64,000 nucleotides of DNA from Rhizobium sp. LC145 (GCF_001005825.1 NZ_LBHV01000001.1:496001-560000), one strand, 5' to 3'; shown: positions 18,419-27,898, counted from the first letter of the stretch. Numbers and translations: made by a program. The notes: generated by a model not told the origin, from the letters alone.

Positions 18419-18471
18419 CAACACTCACCAACGCTGCCGCGTGCAAGCGGCCGCCAGAAAAGGAAGATTTC

Positions 18472-19359
18472 ATGAGCAAGCTGCTCGTCACCGGCGCCGC
18501 CGGCCAACTGGGCCAGTCGATCATTCGTCACCTCCTGGAAACGTCCAAGGTGCCCGCCAGCGACATCATCGCTGCAAGCCGTGATCCGCAAAAGCTTGCC
18601 GGCCTTGCCGAAAAGGGCATCGAAACCCGCAAGGCCGATTTCGATGACGAAGCCGGCCTCGTCGCCGCCTTCAAGGGAGCTGACCGCGTGCTCATCATCT
18701 CCACCGACGATCTCGCCAATCCTGGCAAGCGCCTGATCCAGCACCGCAACGCCGTCTCGGCGGCGGCCAAGGCGGGCGTCAAGCACGTCGTCTACACCTC
18801 CATGCCGAATCCGGACAAATCGCTCATCTCCTTCGCGCCCGACCACCTCGGCACGGAGGAAGCGATCAAGGCGAGCGGCCTCTCCTACACCATCCTGCGC
18901 AATGCTTGGTATTACGACAACTACCTGCACTCCATGCCGCACAACCTCCAGGCCGGCAAATGGTATACCGCATTCGGCAAGGGCCGGGTCTCCAACATCT
19001 CCCGCGACGACTGCGCCCGTGCCGCCGCCGCAGCACTTGCCAACCCGCCTGCCGGCAGCCAGACGCTGACGCTCACCGGACCGCAGGCGCATACCGCGGA
19101 GGAGATCGCCGCGGCTGTTTCGGCCGCCGCCGGCAAGCCGCTGGAGGTCGTGCATGCGAGTGACGAGCAACTCGAGCAAGGTCTGATCGGTGCCGGGCTA
19201 CCGGGTTTCGTCGTCAAAATGCTGGTCTCGACCGACGCCAATATCCGGGCCGGCAATTTCGATCTGGTGACCGGGGATTTCGAGAAGCTGACGGGCGTGA
19301 AGCCTCAACCTCTCAGCGCCTACTTCGCGGAACACAAAGCAGCGCTCCTCGCCGCATAA
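18472..19359 (+). CDS. NAD(P)H:quinone oxidoreductase 2-like (QOR2/NmrA-type SDR)
   Basis: The 295-aa atypical short-chain dehydrogenase begins LLVTGAAGQLGQSIIRHLL, a GxxGxxG Rossmann motif, and contains KHVVYTSMPNPDKS, the LGTEEAIKASGLSYTILRNAWYYDNY region typical of QOR2/YtfG, and a C-terminal AEHKAALLAA. QOR2 reduces quinones with NADPH and protects from electrophile stress. The ATG at 18472 follows AGGAAG. Pairing with the divergent HxlR regulator supports an inducible detoxification role. Confidence 0.88.
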   Translation: MSKLLVTGAAGQLGQSIIRHLLETSKVPASDIIAASRDPQKLAGLAEKGIETRKADFDDEAGLVAAFKGADRVLIISTDDLANPGKRLIQHRNAVSAAAKAGVKHVVYTSMPNPDKSLISFAPDHLGTEEAIKASGLSYTILRNAWYYDNYLHSMPHNLQAGKWYTAFGKGRVSNISRDDCARAAAAALANPPAGSQTLTLTGPQAHTAEEIAAAVSAAAGKPLEVVHASDEQLEQGLIGAGLPGFVVKMLVSTDANIRAGNFDLVTGDFEKLTGVKPQPLSAYFAEHKAALLAA

Positions 19360-19416
19360 AGTATTTGACTAAGTCCAATAAATATCAGACAGAGTCTCCA
19401 AAGGGAGGCTCTGTCC

Positions 19417-20355
19417 ATGACCGATATCGCCATGCTGGACGCCGTTCGCGGCTTCAACCGCTTCTACACGAACAAGCTCGGCCTGCTGGCCAAGGGTTAT
19501 CTCGATACCGATTACACGCTCACCGAAGCGCGCATCCTCTATGAGATCGGCGCCCGAAAGCGACTTTCGGCAACCGAACTCAATCGCGAACTCGGTCTCG
19601 ATCCGGCCTATCTCAGCCGCATCCTGAAGAAGTTCCGCGAGGCAGGTTTCATCGAAAGCGAGCCCGATCCCGCCGACGGGCGCAGCCAGATTCTCATCGT
19701 CACCGATAGGGGACAGGCGGAATTCGAAATGCTTGGCGAGCTTTCCCGCCGGCAGATCGCCGCGGACCTCGATAACGTCGAAGATACCCGCCGTCAGGCT
19801 CTAATCGGCGCGATGAACACGATCCGCGCAACTCTCGACCCGTCAATGCCGGCCGGTCCGGCGATCATTCGCCCCCACCGGATCGGCGATATCGGCTGGA
19901 TCATCGAGGCGCAAGCCAAGGCCTACGCGGCCGAATACGGCTGGAATGAAAAGTTCGAAGGCATGGTTGCCGAAGTGGCCGGCAAGTTCCTGACGAATTT
20001 CAACCCTGAACGCGAACGCTGCTGGATCGCCGAGCGCGACGGCCAGAGGGTGGGTTCGATCGTGGCCGCGGATGGCGGAGACGGCATCGCCAAGCTCCGT
20101 CTTCTCTATCTCGCTCCCGAAGCGCGTGGACTCGGCCTCGGCCGAACCTTGGTCGAGGAATGCATCCGCTTTTCAAAGACTGCTGGCTATCGCCAGCTCT
20201 CGCTCTGGACCAATGACGTCCTGACGGCGGCAATTCACATCTACCGGAAGGCCGGCTTCCGGCTGGTTTTCGAAGAGAAGCACGCCATGTTCGGTCCGGA
20301 ATGCAACGGGCAGACCTGGGTTCTCGACCTCAGCGAGGCAAGGCTTTCCGCCTAG
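19417..20355 (+). CDS. MarR-GNAT fusion: transcriptional regulator with acetyltransferase domain
   Basis: The 312-aa protein has an N-terminal MarR winged helix (residues 1-145, with [30 protein letters not shown] and the wing [14 protein letters not shown]) and a C-terminal GNAT domain (residues 150-305) with [20 protein letters not shown] as the acetyl-CoA loop and [13 protein letters not shown]. The two domains are joined without a gap. This fusion is widespread in bacteria and its acceptor is unknown. GGGAGG precedes the ATG. Its end overlaps the convergent pdxJ end by 4 bases. Confidence 0.92.
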   Translation: MTDIAMLDAVRGFNRFYTNKLGLLAKGYLDTDYTLTEARILYEIGARKRLSATELNRELGLDPAYLSRILKKFREAGFIESEPDPADGRSQILIVTDRGQAEFEMLGELSRRQIAADLDNVEDTRRQALIGAMNTIRATLDPSMPAGPAIIRPHRIGDIGWIIEAQAKAYAAEYGWNEKFEGMVAEVAGKFLTNFNPERERCWIAERDGQRVGSIVAADGGDGIAKLRLLYLAPEARGLGLGRTLVEECIRFSKTAGYRQLSLWTNDVLTAAIHIYRKAGFRLVFEEKHAMFGPECNGQTWVLDLSEARLSA

Positions 20356-21104
20356 ACTTTCTGACCGCAGGCATGGCGGAAGCGGCGCACCGTTTCCGCC
20401 ATGCCGTATTCCAGCGCGTCCGCGGTCAGGCCGTGGCCGATCGAGACTTCCGCGAGCGTCGGAATGCGCTTCGCCAGCGCCGGCAGGTTGGCGACAGTCA
20501 GGTCGTGGCCGGCATTGACGGCAAGCCCTTCGGCCGCCGCCGCATCGGCCGTCCGCCCCAGTTTTTCGAGGATTTCCGCCGCGAGTTCCGGCTTGTCGTA
20601 GCAGCCGCCATAGGGCCCGGTATAAAGCTCGATGCGGTCCGCGCCGGTCGCCTTGGCAAGCTTGACGGCCTCGACATCGCCATCTCCATCGGCAAAGAGC
20701 GACACGCGCACGCCCTTCGCCTTCAGCCGTGCGACGATCGGCTTCAGGAACTCGCCCTGCGCGCGGAAATTGAAGCCATGATCCGAGGTCGCCTGGGCGG
20801 GATCGTCCGGCACCAGCGTCACTTGCTCCGGCTCGGTTCTTTCGCAGAGCGCCAGGAAATCCTCGCTCGGATAGCCTTCGATGTTGAACTCCGCTTCCGG
20901 AAACTCGTCGTCGATCAGCGCGCGGATCACCGGCAGGTCGGAGAAGCGGATATGCCGCTGGTCGGGACGTGGATGGACAGTCAGCCCCGCCGCGCCGGCC
21001 TGCAGAGCGATACGGCCGAGATGTTCAAGGCTCGGCCAGGGAAGATCGCGGCGATTGCGCAGCATGGCGATGGCGTTAATGTTGACCGAAAGCTTGGCGG
21101 GCAT
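20352..21104 (-). CDS. pdxJ: Pyridoxine 5'-phosphate synthase
   Basis: PdxJ condenses 1-deoxyxylulose 5-phosphate with 3-amino-2-oxopropyl phosphate to make pyridoxine 5'-phosphate, the last ring-forming step of the DXP-dependent vitamin B6 pathway. The 250-aa TIM barrel shows [13 protein letters not shown] at the N-terminus, [14 protein letters not shown] (catalytic His region), [34 protein letters not shown] and [12 protein letters not shown], with [11 protein letters not shown] near the end. It is encoded singly and meets the MarR-GNAT gene tail to tail. Confidence 0.96.
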   Translation of the reverse strand: MPAKLSVNINAIAMLRNRRDLPWPSLEHLGRIALQAGAAGLTVHPRPDQRHIRFSDLPVIRALIDDEFPEAEFNIEGYPSEDFLALCERTEPEQVTLVPDDPAQATSDHGFNFRAQGEFLKPIVARLKAKGVRVSLFADGDGDVEAVKLAKATGADRIELYTGPYGGCYDKPELAAEILEKLGRTADAAAAEGLAVNAGHDLTVANLPALAKRIPTLAEVSIGHGLTADALEYGMAETVRRFRHACGQKV

Positions 21105-21208
21105 GGCGAAAGTTCCATCTGAGACGACGTGACCTGCTTATGCCATCGAGATAGTAGAGGCCAATGGCTTTTCTGCCATCCGCCCATGCAAAGTTTTGAT
21201 GGAAGCGA

Positions 21209-22336
21209 TCAGCGAACGATCGTCAGCGTCTCGGCGGCGCGGGTAATCCCGGTATAGAGCCAGCGCTCGCGGGTATCGCGGAAAGCGAAGCTCTCGTCGA
21301 ACAGCACGACATTGTTCCACTGCGACCCCTGAGCCTTGTGAACGGTCAGCGCATAGCCGAAGTCGAAATCGTCATAGCGCTTCTTGGTGGACCAGGGGAT
21401 CTCGGTTTCCTGATCCTCGAAGGCGGCCTTCAAGAGCTTTATCTTGGCAGCACCCCGATCCATGTCGTCATCTTCGGGGCGAATCATCAGGTTAATGCCG
21501 GGCTTCACCGTCTCGCGCGAGGAACTCATTACCTGCCAGAGCGAGCCGTTGAGCAGCCCCTTGGCCGGATCGTTGCGAAGGCAGACCAGCTTGTCGCCCG
21601 ATTGCGGGTATTCCGCCGAAAAACCCTTAAGCTCCCGCAGACGCTGATTGTAGCGCTTGCGCGTCCTGTTGGTGCCAACCAGCACCTGGTCGGCTTCCAT
21701 CACGAGGGTCTGGTTGACCTCGTTGCGGGAAATCACCTGCGCCGTGCCGTAGTCGCCATACATCAGCTCCCTGCCCTCGCGCACGTCCATGGCAAGCTTG
21801 ATGATCGGGTTGTCGCGCGCCTGGCGGTGGATTTCCGTCAGCAGGTAATCCGGCTCCTGTTCGGTGAAGAAGCCGCCGCCGGTCACGGGCGGCAACTGGC
21901 CGGGGTCGCCGAGCACCAGGATCGGCGTGCCGAAGCTCAGGAGGTCGCGGCCGAGCTGTTCGTCCACCATCGAGCACTCGTCGATGACGATGAGCGCGGC
22001 CTTTGCGACAGGGCTCTGACGGTTGATGGAAAACATCGGCGAGATGGAGGTCTTACCCGTTTCCTCGTTCTCGACCGCCTCTTCGCCGCGCGGGCGATAG
22101 ATCAGCGAATGGATCGTCTTGGCGTTGCGGGCGCCGCGCGAGCGCAGCACCTGCGCCGCCTTGCCCGTGAAGGCCGCGAACAGCACATCGCCGTCCACAT
22201 GCTCGGCGAAATAGCGGGCAAGCGTCGTCTTCCCCGTGCCGGCATAGCCGAACAGGCGGAAAACCTGGCTGCGCCCCTCCTTCAGCCATTGCGAAACGGC
22301 TTTCAGAGCCTCGTCCTGTTGGGGTGCGAACTGCAT
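21209..22336 (-). CDS. ATP-dependent RecD-like DNA helicase
   Basis: The 375-aa superfamily 1 helicase begins at FAPQQDEALKAVSQWL (Q-motif like), then Walker A FGYAGTGKTTLAR near residue 35, motif II VIDECSMVDEQL, GDPGQLPPV, motif III-like LTEIHRQA, and the UvrD_C_2 region DFGYALTVHKAQGSQWNNVV with WLYTGITRAAETLTIV at the end. It is the short RecD2-like form, lacking N-terminal helix-hairpin-helix repeats. The ATG at 22336 gives the conserved beginning; the longer frame to 22396 overlaps the divergent gene's leader. The precise role in repair is unknown. Confidence 0.88.
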   Translation of the reverse strand: MQFAPQQDEALKAVSQWLKEGRSQVFRLFGYAGTGKTTLARYFAEHVDGDVLFAAFTGKAAQVLRSRGARNAKTIHSLIYRPRGEEAVENEETGKTSISPMFSINRQSPVAKAALIVIDECSMVDEQLGRDLLSFGTPILVLGDPGQLPPVTGGGFFTEQEPDYLLTEIHRQARDNPIIKLAMDVREGRELMYGDYGTAQVISRNEVNQTLVMEADQVLVGTNRTRKRYNQRLRELKGFSAEYPQSGDKLVCLRNDPAKGLLNGSLWQVMSSSRETVKPGINLMIRPEDDDMDRGAAKIKLLKAAFEDQETEIPWSTKKRYDDFDFGYALTVHKAQGSQWNNVVLFDESFAFRDTRERWLYTGITRAAETLTIVR

Positions 22337-22473
22337 GGGAGCGACTTGGCAGGATTCGGGCCGCAGGCGCAACCGAAAAGAACGAAAGAGGATCAAAACA
22401 GCTAGGGCGAATGGTCGCCCGAGCGTGTTGTACTCGGCGGATGGGTGTGGAATGGATTGGCAAACGGAGGAGC

Positions 22474-23613
22474 ATGATGAGAATCGAAAGCATAACGTCC
22501 AGCGTCCATAGGCTGCCGCCCGCCTCGCCCTGGGAAGATGCCACCAACAAGGTTGAGGCGCTCGAATTCGTCGTCGTCGAGGTCACGACCGACACCGGCA
22601 TCACCGGCACCGGTTTCAGCTACAGCGTCGATATCGGCGGCACCGCGATCCACACGCTTATCGAGGACTATCTTTCCGGGCTTGCGATCGGAATGAATCC
22701 ACTCGCCTACGAACAGGTCTGGACGAGGCTTTCGAACCAGTCGCGGCGGCTCGGCCTCGGCGTCAATTCGATGGCCATCGCCGCCATCGATATCGCGATC
22801 TGGGACATTATCGGCAAGCACAAGGGCCAGCCGCTGCACCAGCTCATCGGCGCGGCGCGCGAAAGCATCCCCGCCTATATCAGCGAGATCAATCTTTCCG
22901 AAAGCGACCGTGTCGAGGATCTGCTGGCCCGCGCCCGGGATTATCTCGCCCGGCGCTACAAGGCGATCAAGATCAAGATCGGCAAGCCCGACCTGGAGGC
23001 CGATATCGAACGCCTGGCCAGGCTCCGCGAATTGCTCCCGTGCGATGTGCGCCTGATGGTCGACCTGAACCAGAAATGGAGCGCCGCGCAGGCGATCCAG
23101 GCCGCTGGCCGGCTCGAGCAATTTAATCTCGAGTGGATCGAAGAGCCGCTGCTCTATCACGATGTCCAGGGTCACGCGGACCTCAAACGCTCGAGCAAGA
23201 CGCCGATCGCGCTCGGAGAAAGCCTCTACAGCAAATACCAGTTCCTCAATTATCTCAGGGCCGGCGCCGTGGACGTGGTGCAGGCAGATGTCGCCTTCGT
23301 CGGCGGCATTACCGAATGGCTCAAGGTCGCGCATCTCGCCGGCAGCTTCGGCAAGCCGATCGCGCCCCATTACATGATGGAGATTTCGCTGCCGCTCCTC
23401 TGCGGCGTGCCGAACGGTTACATGCTGGAGGACGTGGTGGGTGGCAGCTTCACCGAACTCGGCCTCATCGAAAACCCGATCCTCACGAGGGACGGCGTAG
23501 GAACGCCGCTCGATGTGCCGGGCCACGGCATCGCGTTCAGCCGAAGCGCGCTTGACGCCTGCCGGACGAATTCGGTGGAGTTGAAGAAATCCTTCAAGGG
23601 CGGCAGCAAATAA
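22474..23613 (+). CDS. Mandelate racemase/muconate lactonizing enzyme family protein
   Basis: The 379-aa enolase-superfamily enzyme has the capping domain at the N-terminus and a barrel with the mandelate-racemase set of residues: the KxK pair in AIKIKIGKP, metal ligands Asp in MVDLNQKW, Glu in EWIEEP and Glu in ALGESLYS, and the His base in PIAPHYMMEI. The Lys-plus-His pair points to a racemase or sugar acid dehydratase. The exact acid is not predictable. GGAGG precedes adjacent ATG codons at 22474 and 22477. It stands alone, divergent from the helicase. Confidence 0.9.
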   Translation: MMRIESITSSVHRLPPASPWEDATNKVEALEFVVVEVTTDTGITGTGFSYSVDIGGTAIHTLIEDYLSGLAIGMNPLAYEQVWTRLSNQSRRLGLGVNSMAIAAIDIAIWDIIGKHKGQPLHQLIGAARESIPAYISEINLSESDRVEDLLARARDYLARRYKAIKIKIGKPDLEADIERLARLRELLPCDVRLMVDLNQKWSAAQAIQAAGRLEQFNLEWIEEPLLYHDVQGHADLKRSSKTPIALGESLYSKYQFLNYLRAGAVDVVQADVAFVGGITEWLKVAHLAGSFGKPIAPHYMMEISLPLLCGVPNGYMLEDVVGGSFTELGLIENPILTRDGVGTPLDVPGHGIAFSRSALDACRTNSVELKKSFKGGSK

Positions 23614-23638
23614 ACCTGCAAAAATCTCAGGTCGGTAC

Positions 23639-23666
23639 GGAATAAAACCCTCCCCTTCGGTGTCTC
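23639..23666 (+). promoter_or_regulatory. Possible ECF-type promoter
   Basis: GGAATAAA at 23639-23646 and GTCT at 23662-23665 are about 15 bases apart, upstream of the lipoprotein/sigma/anti-sigma cassette. The spacing and the GGAA start are of ECF type, which would fit self-regulation of the sigma factor. The match is weak. Confidence 0.3.
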
Positions 23667-23715
23667 GACATGGGCGGCAGGAAAAAGCCGCCTTCACACT
23701 TGAGAGGAGACCCCC

Positions 23716-24090
23716 ATGAAAACCCTCATTCTCCTGCCCTTCGCATTCGTTGCGCTGGCCACCGCGGCCTTTGCCGCCCCGCCGGTCAAGACCGTCAAGT
23801 CCGAGAAGGGCGAAGTGCTTGCCGGCGAAAACGGCATGACGCTCTATACCTTCCGCAACGACAAGAAGGGCATGTCCAACTGCTACGACAAATGCGCCAC
23901 CAACTGGCCGCCGCTGATGGCGGATAGCAACGCGACCGAAGAAGGCGCATACTCGCTCGTGACCCGCAAGGACGGGTCGAAGCAATGGGCCAAGGACGGC
24001 ATGCCGCTCTACTACTGGGTCAAGGATACCAAGGAAGGCGATGTCACCGGCGACGGCGTGGGCGGTGTCTGGGATGTCGCGAAACCCTGA
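23716..24090 (+). CDS. Secreted repeat lipoprotein-15 family protein
   Basis: The 124-aa protein has a signal peptide (MKTLILLPFAFVALATAAFA) and then a single pair of the secreted-repeat motifs seen in the Lipoprotein_15 family: LAGENGMTLYTFRNDKKGMS, the NCYDKCATNWPPL cysteine pair and DGMPLYYWVKDTKEGD. There is no lipobox Cys at the cleavage site, so it is probably a soluble periplasmic protein. Function is unknown in the family. Its last 17 bases overlap the sigma factor start, so it is cotranscribed with the sigma/anti-sigma pair. Confidence 0.88.
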   Translation: MKTLILLPFAFVALATAAFAAPPVKTVKSEKGEVLAGENGMTLYTFRNDKKGMSNCYDKCATNWPPLMADSNATEEGAYSLVTRKDGSKQWAKDGMPLYYWVKDTKEGDVTGDGVGGVWDVAKP

Positions 24091-24625
24091 CGAAGCCGAA
24101 CCGGCGCACGGGGCGGCTGCTTCCGCGCCGGTTTCCTTCGAGGCGCATATGCTCGCGCTCCTGCCGTCGCTGAGGCGCTATTCTCGCAGCCTCACGCGCT
24201 CCGACAGCGAGGGCGAGGACCTGTTGCAGGATTGCGTCGAGAAGGCGCTTTCAAGCCGTGCCCAATGGCGCGGCGTCAACTTCAAGTCCTGGCTCTACAG
24301 GATCATGACCAATCTCCACCTCAACCGGCGCCGCACGCTGCGACGGCATCCTTCCGTCGGCATCGAGGAGGCCGAGGCAATGACGGCGGGTGGTCCCGGC
24401 GATCCATTGGAGATGAAGCGGCTTTCGCTGGCGCTCGAGGCGCTGCCGGCCGATGCGCGCGCCGTCCTGATGCTGGTGGCGGTCGAGGGATATGGCTACC
24501 GGGAAGTCGCCGAAATGCTGGAAATTCCGATTGGAACGGTGATGTCGCGTCTGTCGCGCGCACGCCAGATGCTGCGCGAACAACTCGCGGAAGAAAACGT
24601 CATTCATCTGCGGAGACCAAGATGA
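24074..24625 (+). CDS. ECF RNA polymerase sigma factor
   Basis: The 183-aa protein has a sigma region 2 (LLPSLRRYSRSLTRSDSEGE, then DLLQDCVEKALS and FKSWLYRIMTNLHLNRRR) and a sigma region 4 (ALPADARAVLMLVAVEGYGY followed by REVAEMLEIPIGTVMSRLSR). It directs RNA polymerase to a stress regulon and is likely held by the anti-sigma factor encoded next. The start at 24074 (MSRNPDEAEP) lies inside the upstream lipoprotein gene. Its stop overlaps the anti-sigma ATG as ATGA. Confidence 0.92.
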   Translation: MSRNPDEAEPAHGAAASAPVSFEAHMLALLPSLRRYSRSLTRSDSEGEDLLQDCVEKALSSRAQWRGVNFKSWLYRIMTNLHLNRRRTLRRHPSVGIEEAEAMTAGGPGDPLEMKRLSLALEALPADARAVLMLVAVEGYGYREVAEMLEIPIGTVMSRLSRARQMLREQLAEENVIHLRRPR

Positions 24626-25407
24626 ACGAAGAGGCACGCGTGAGCGAAGCGGAACTGCATGCCTATGTCGACGGGCTTCTCGACGAGGCAGAGCGCGCGC
24701 GCATCGAAAGCTGGCTTGCCGCCAATCCGGACGCCGCGGCGATGATCGCCGACTGGAAGACGCAGAACGACCGGATACGCGCCGCTTTCGCAGGGCATGC
24801 GAAAAGCATGGAGAACGACGTTCGGCTGATTGCCCGTGGCGCAGCTCCGAAGAAGACCTCGTCCGCCAGGCGCCTGCAGCTTGCGGGCGCTGCGGCCGCG
24901 ATCTTCGCGATCGGAGCGCTGAGCGGCCATTTTGCTCCGCGATTGCTCGGCCAGCCGCAGATCGAACTCACCTATGCCGAGATCCTGCCGAAGGAGGCGC
25001 AGACCGCCTTCCTCGTCTATGCCGGCGAGGTCAGGCATCCGGTGGAAGTGTTCGCCGAAGAGGAAGCGCATCTCGCCACCTGGCTCGGCAAGAGGCTCGC
25101 CATCGACGATCTGAAGGTTCCGAACCTTCAGAGGCTCGGCTTCAAACTGGTCGGCGGCCGGCTGCTGCCGGTGGACGGCCAGCCCGGCGCCATGTTCATG
25201 TACGAGGACCAGGCCGGCGAGCGCCTGACGGTGCTGCTCGGCCGCAACTCGCAAAACAGGACGACGAGCTTCCGCTTCGCTTCCGTGGGCGAGGTCGAGA
25301 CCTTCTACTGGATCGACGGCGACCTCGGCTATGCGGTCACCGGCGAGGTGCCGCGCGACGTGCTGCGACAGGTGGCGGAGGAATGCTACCGGCAGTTTCC
25401 GTCATGA
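24622..25407 (+). CDS. Transmembrane anti-sigma factor
   Basis: The 261-aa protein has an N-terminal zinc-finger-like/RsiW-type region (VSEAELHAYVDGLLDEAERA, then RIESWLAANPDAAAMIADWK) without the HxxxCxxC zinc motif, one membrane span around LAGAAAAIFAIGALSGHF (residues 93-112), and a periplasmic domain of about 150 residues with VYAGEVRHPVEVFAEEEAHL and DLGYAVTGEVPRD. It should bind the ECF sigma factor and release it on an envelope signal. Translational coupling through ATGA supports a 1:1 pair. Confidence 0.88.
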   Translation: MNEEARVSEAELHAYVDGLLDEAERARIESWLAANPDAAAMIADWKTQNDRIRAAFAGHAKSMENDVRLIARGAAPKKTSSARRLQLAGAAAAIFAIGALSGHFAPRLLGQPQIELTYAEILPKEAQTAFLVYAGEVRHPVEVFAEEEAHLATWLGKRLAIDDLKVPNLQRLGFKLVGGRLLPVDGQPGAMFMYEDQAGERLTVLLGRNSQNRTTSFRFASVGEVETFYWIDGDLGYAVTGEVPRDVLRQVAEECYRQFPS

Positions 25408-25425
25408 AGAGGCGAATAGCACCGC

Positions 25426-25505
25426 TTAGGGCCAATCGACAATCAGGTTTCGGGCGCGGCGCTCCCTGAAACGCGCTCCAAACCCTGAATGTCGATTGGT
25501 CCTAA
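25426..25505. repeat. Short copy of an intergenic inverted-repeat element (80 bp)
   Basis: The element begins TTAGGGCCAATCGACA and ends TGTCGATTGGTCCTAA, imperfect terminal inverted repeats of about 22 bases. The same ends bound a 372-bp copy at 35765-36136. The right end supplies the TAG stop codon of the DUF4239 gene (25502-25504). It looks like a MITE-type or rhizobial intergenic mosaic element. Confidence 0.8.
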
Positions 25506-26290
25506 CCTGCCGGCAGGCTCCTGCCGATCTCTCCCCGGATCAGGTGTTCGAAAGGCCGCGGCTCCAGCTTTCCGGGATTGGCATAGGGGTTGGAGAAAGC
25601 GAAGATGAAGAAGAGGATGACGCCCGAGTAAGCGCCGAACAGCGATAGCAGCGCTATATGCGTCCGCGTCGGGCGGGAGACGTAGAACGCGGCCGAGACC
25701 AGAATCAGGCCGATCAGGGCCGGTCCCCAGAACAGGCCGGAGAAGCGGCTGACCGAGGTGGCCTCCCGGAGTTGCCTGTAACGCGCGATGGAAGCGATCC
25801 GATCCTTCATGCGCTGGCTCAGATATCGCTCGCGGTCCGTCGTCGGAGAGAGGTCCAGCAGGCGTCGGTAAACCTCATCCCATATCATCCAGGCCTTTGC
25901 GGAAAGGCCCTGATGCTGCGCCAGCAGCGGCCACTCCTCATCCACGACGACCGCCAGATACCGCGCCAGCCCCTCCTGCAACGGTGCGACGATCACGCCG
26001 CCATAGCGCCCAGCATCGTGATAGACATCCGAGATGGCGATCGCCTCGTCGGTCAGCGTGGCGCGCACGCCCTTGTAATCGTCAAGCTCCTGTGCATAGA
26101 CGAGACCCAGGATCAACCCGTGCAATGTCGCGATCCTGACCGCGACATTGTTGGCCACGTCCCATGTCCTGTCCCCCTCGTACCCCGGATGGAGCAGCTT
26201 TCGCGCGATGAAATAGCTGCCGAGCACCAGAGCGATCGTCGCCAGGACGAAACCGATACCGGTCGCAAGAGAGGTCAGGAAGTCGCTCAT
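25502..26290 (-). CDS. DUF4239 family membrane protein
   Basis: The 262-aa protein has two hydrophobic segments at the N-terminus (GIGFVLATIALVLGSYFIAR and a second around VRIATLHGLILGLVYAQEL) and two near the C-terminus (LFWGPALIGLILVSAAFYV and LSLFGAYSGVILFFIFAF), with a long cytoplasmic helical domain between, the plan of DUF4239. Function is unknown. Its start overlaps the LysE stop by one base (TGATG), so it is translated with LysE. The stop lies in a repeat element. Confidence 0.82.
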   Translation of the reverse strand: MSDFLTSLATGIGFVLATIALVLGSYFIARKLLHPGYEGDRTWDVANNVAVRIATLHGLILGLVYAQELDDYKGVRATLTDEAIAISDVYHDAGRYGGVIVAPLQEGLARYLAVVVDEEWPLLAQHQGLSAKAWMIWDEVYRRLLDLSPTTDRERYLSQRMKDRIASIARYRQLREATSVSRFSGLFWGPALIGLILVSAAFYVSRPTRTHIALLSLFGAYSGVILFFIFAFSNPYANPGKLEPRPFEHLIRGEIGRSLPAG

Positions 26291-26883
26291 CACTTCAACA
26301 TTGGCCAGAGGCTCGCGACAAGCAAGACCGCCATGGTGATGTTGAACCATTTAAGCCGCACAGGCACCGACAGCCATTCCCTTAGCGCCGAGCCGAAGCC
26401 CGCCCAGGTGGAGACGCTCGGAACGTTGACGGCGGCAAAGACCAGGCCCACCATCAGCACGGTCGGCAGGTAATAGGCGGGATCGGTATAGGTCGCCATG
26501 GCGGTGACGGCCATCACCCAGGCCTTGGGATTGACCCATTGGAATGCAGCCGCGCCCAGGAATGTCATCGGCCGGGCTGCCGCCTCGCCTTCGGAAAGGC
26601 TGCGCGACGTGCCGATCTTCCAGGCGATCCACAAGAGATAGGCGCCGCCCGCGAACTTCAGCACCGTATAGAGGAGCGGCACGCTCTGCATCAGCGCGCC
26701 GAGCCCGAGACCCACGGCGATCAGGAGCGAGAAGAAGCCGGCGCCGATGCCGAACATGTGCGGAATGGTGCGGCGAAAGCCGAAATTCACGCCCGATGCG
26801 AACAGCATCATGTTGTTCGGCCCCGGCGTGATGGAGGTCGTGAAGGCGAACAGGAACAGGGCCAGAAGGGTTTCCAGCGACAT
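26290..26883 (-). CDS. LysE/RhtB family amino-acid exporter
   Basis: The 197-aa inner-membrane protein has six hydrophobic segments and the family signature TPGPNNMMLFASGVNFGFRRT followed by PHMFGIGAGFF, with the conserved FQWVNPKAWVMAV in the second half. Members export lysine, threonine, homoserine lactone or cysteine metabolites, and the substrate is open here. The ATG at 26883 gives the expected length. It is coupled to the DUF4239 gene. Confidence 0.9.
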   Translation of the reverse strand: MSLETLLALFLFAFTTSITPGPNNMMLFASGVNFGFRRTIPHMFGIGAGFFSLLIAVGLGLGALMQSVPLLYTVLKFAGGAYLLWIAWKIGTSRSLSEGEAAARPMTFLGAAAFQWVNPKAWVMAVTAMATYTDPAYYLPTVLMVGLVFAAVNVPSVSTWAGFGSALREWLSVPVRLKWFNITMAVLLVASLWPMLK

Positions 26884-27049
26884 GAGTACTCCGTAGCGCC
26901 AATATGATGAGCTTTTTGCGGGCCATCTCGTTCGCCGGATGACTATGATTGGGGTGTAAGCGCGATTCTCTCGATCGGCAAGCGGGCTTGGCGGCAGGAT
27001 CGAAAGTCTTATGTTAGGACGATTTCCGCCTTCAAGCCCGAGGTCCGCG

Positions 27050-27895
27050 ATGTCCGATCCGATCCCCACCGTCACCCTTCCTTCAGGCATAAAGGTTCCG
27101 GCGCTCGGCCTCGGCACCTGGCAGATGGGCGAGGAGCCGCGCAAGGCCGAAATCGAGGTGGAAAGCCTGAAACGCGGCATCGATCTCGGCATGACATTGA
27201 TCGACACGGCGGAAATGTATGCGGAAGGCGGTTCGGAACGCGTCGTCGGAAAAGCTATCGAAGGCCGGCGCGACGAGGTCTTCCTGGTCAGCAAGGTTTA
27301 TCCCTGGAATGCCAGCCGTGACGGGGTGATCGCCGCCTGCGAGCGCAGCCTCGATCGAATGGGCACGGGCCGCATCGATCTCTACCTGCTCCACTGGCGC
27401 GGCCAGCATCCGCTCGGAGAAACCGTCGCCGGCTTCGAGGCGCTGAGGCAACAGGGCAAGATCGGCGCCTGGGGCGTCTCCAATTTCGACCTGGACGATA
27501 TGGAGGAACTGATGGAGCTGCCGGAGGGCGCAAACTGCGCGGCAAACCAGGTGCTCTACAATCTCTCCCGCCGCGGTATCGAATACGACCTCCTGCCCTG
27601 GTGCCAGGAACGCGGTATTCCCGTGATGGCCTATTCGCCGATCGAGCAGGGGCGGCTTGCCCGCAATGCCGAACTCATCCGCATCGCCAAGGCCTATCAG
27701 GCGACCCCGGCGCAGGTGGCGCTTGCCTTCCTCGTCAAGCGCAAGGGCGTGATCGCCATTCCCAAGACGGCCCATCCGGACCGGGTCGAGGAGAATCGCG
27801 ACGCGATATCGCTGGAGATCAGCGAGGAGGACTGGGCGGCGCTGGATCGCGCCTTTCCGCCGCCCCGAGGCAAGAAGCCGCTGGAGATGATCTGA
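27050..27895 (+). CDS. Aldo/keto reductase
   Basis: The 281-aa (beta/alpha)8 oxidoreductase has the tetrad Asp-Tyr in [12 protein letters not shown], Lys in LVSKVYPWN and His in YLLHWRGQ, and the NADPH-binding [18 protein letters not shown] and [13 protein letters not shown] segments. It should reduce aldehydes or ketones in the cytoplasm. GAGG precedes the ATG at 27050. It converges on ilvH, with only three bases between the stops. Confidence 0.93.
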   Translation: MSDPIPTVTLPSGIKVPALGLGTWQMGEEPRKAEIEVESLKRGIDLGMTLIDTAEMYAEGGSERVVGKAIEGRRDEVFLVSKVYPWNASRDGVIAACERSLDRMGTGRIDLYLLHWRGQHPLGETVAGFEALRQQGKIGAWGVSNFDLDDMEELMELPEGANCAANQVLYNLSRRGIEYDLLPWCQERGIPVMAYSPIEQGRLARNAELIRIAKAYQATPAQVALAFLVKRKGVIAIPKTAHPDRVEENRDAISLEISEEDWAALDRAFPPPRGKKPLEMI

Positions 27896-27898
27896 AGC

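Noticed and set aside
25426..25505. Reading the 80-bp element as an ordinary terminator
   Set aside because: The same ends bound a 372-bp copy elsewhere in the window, and there is no T-run, so a repeat element fits better.
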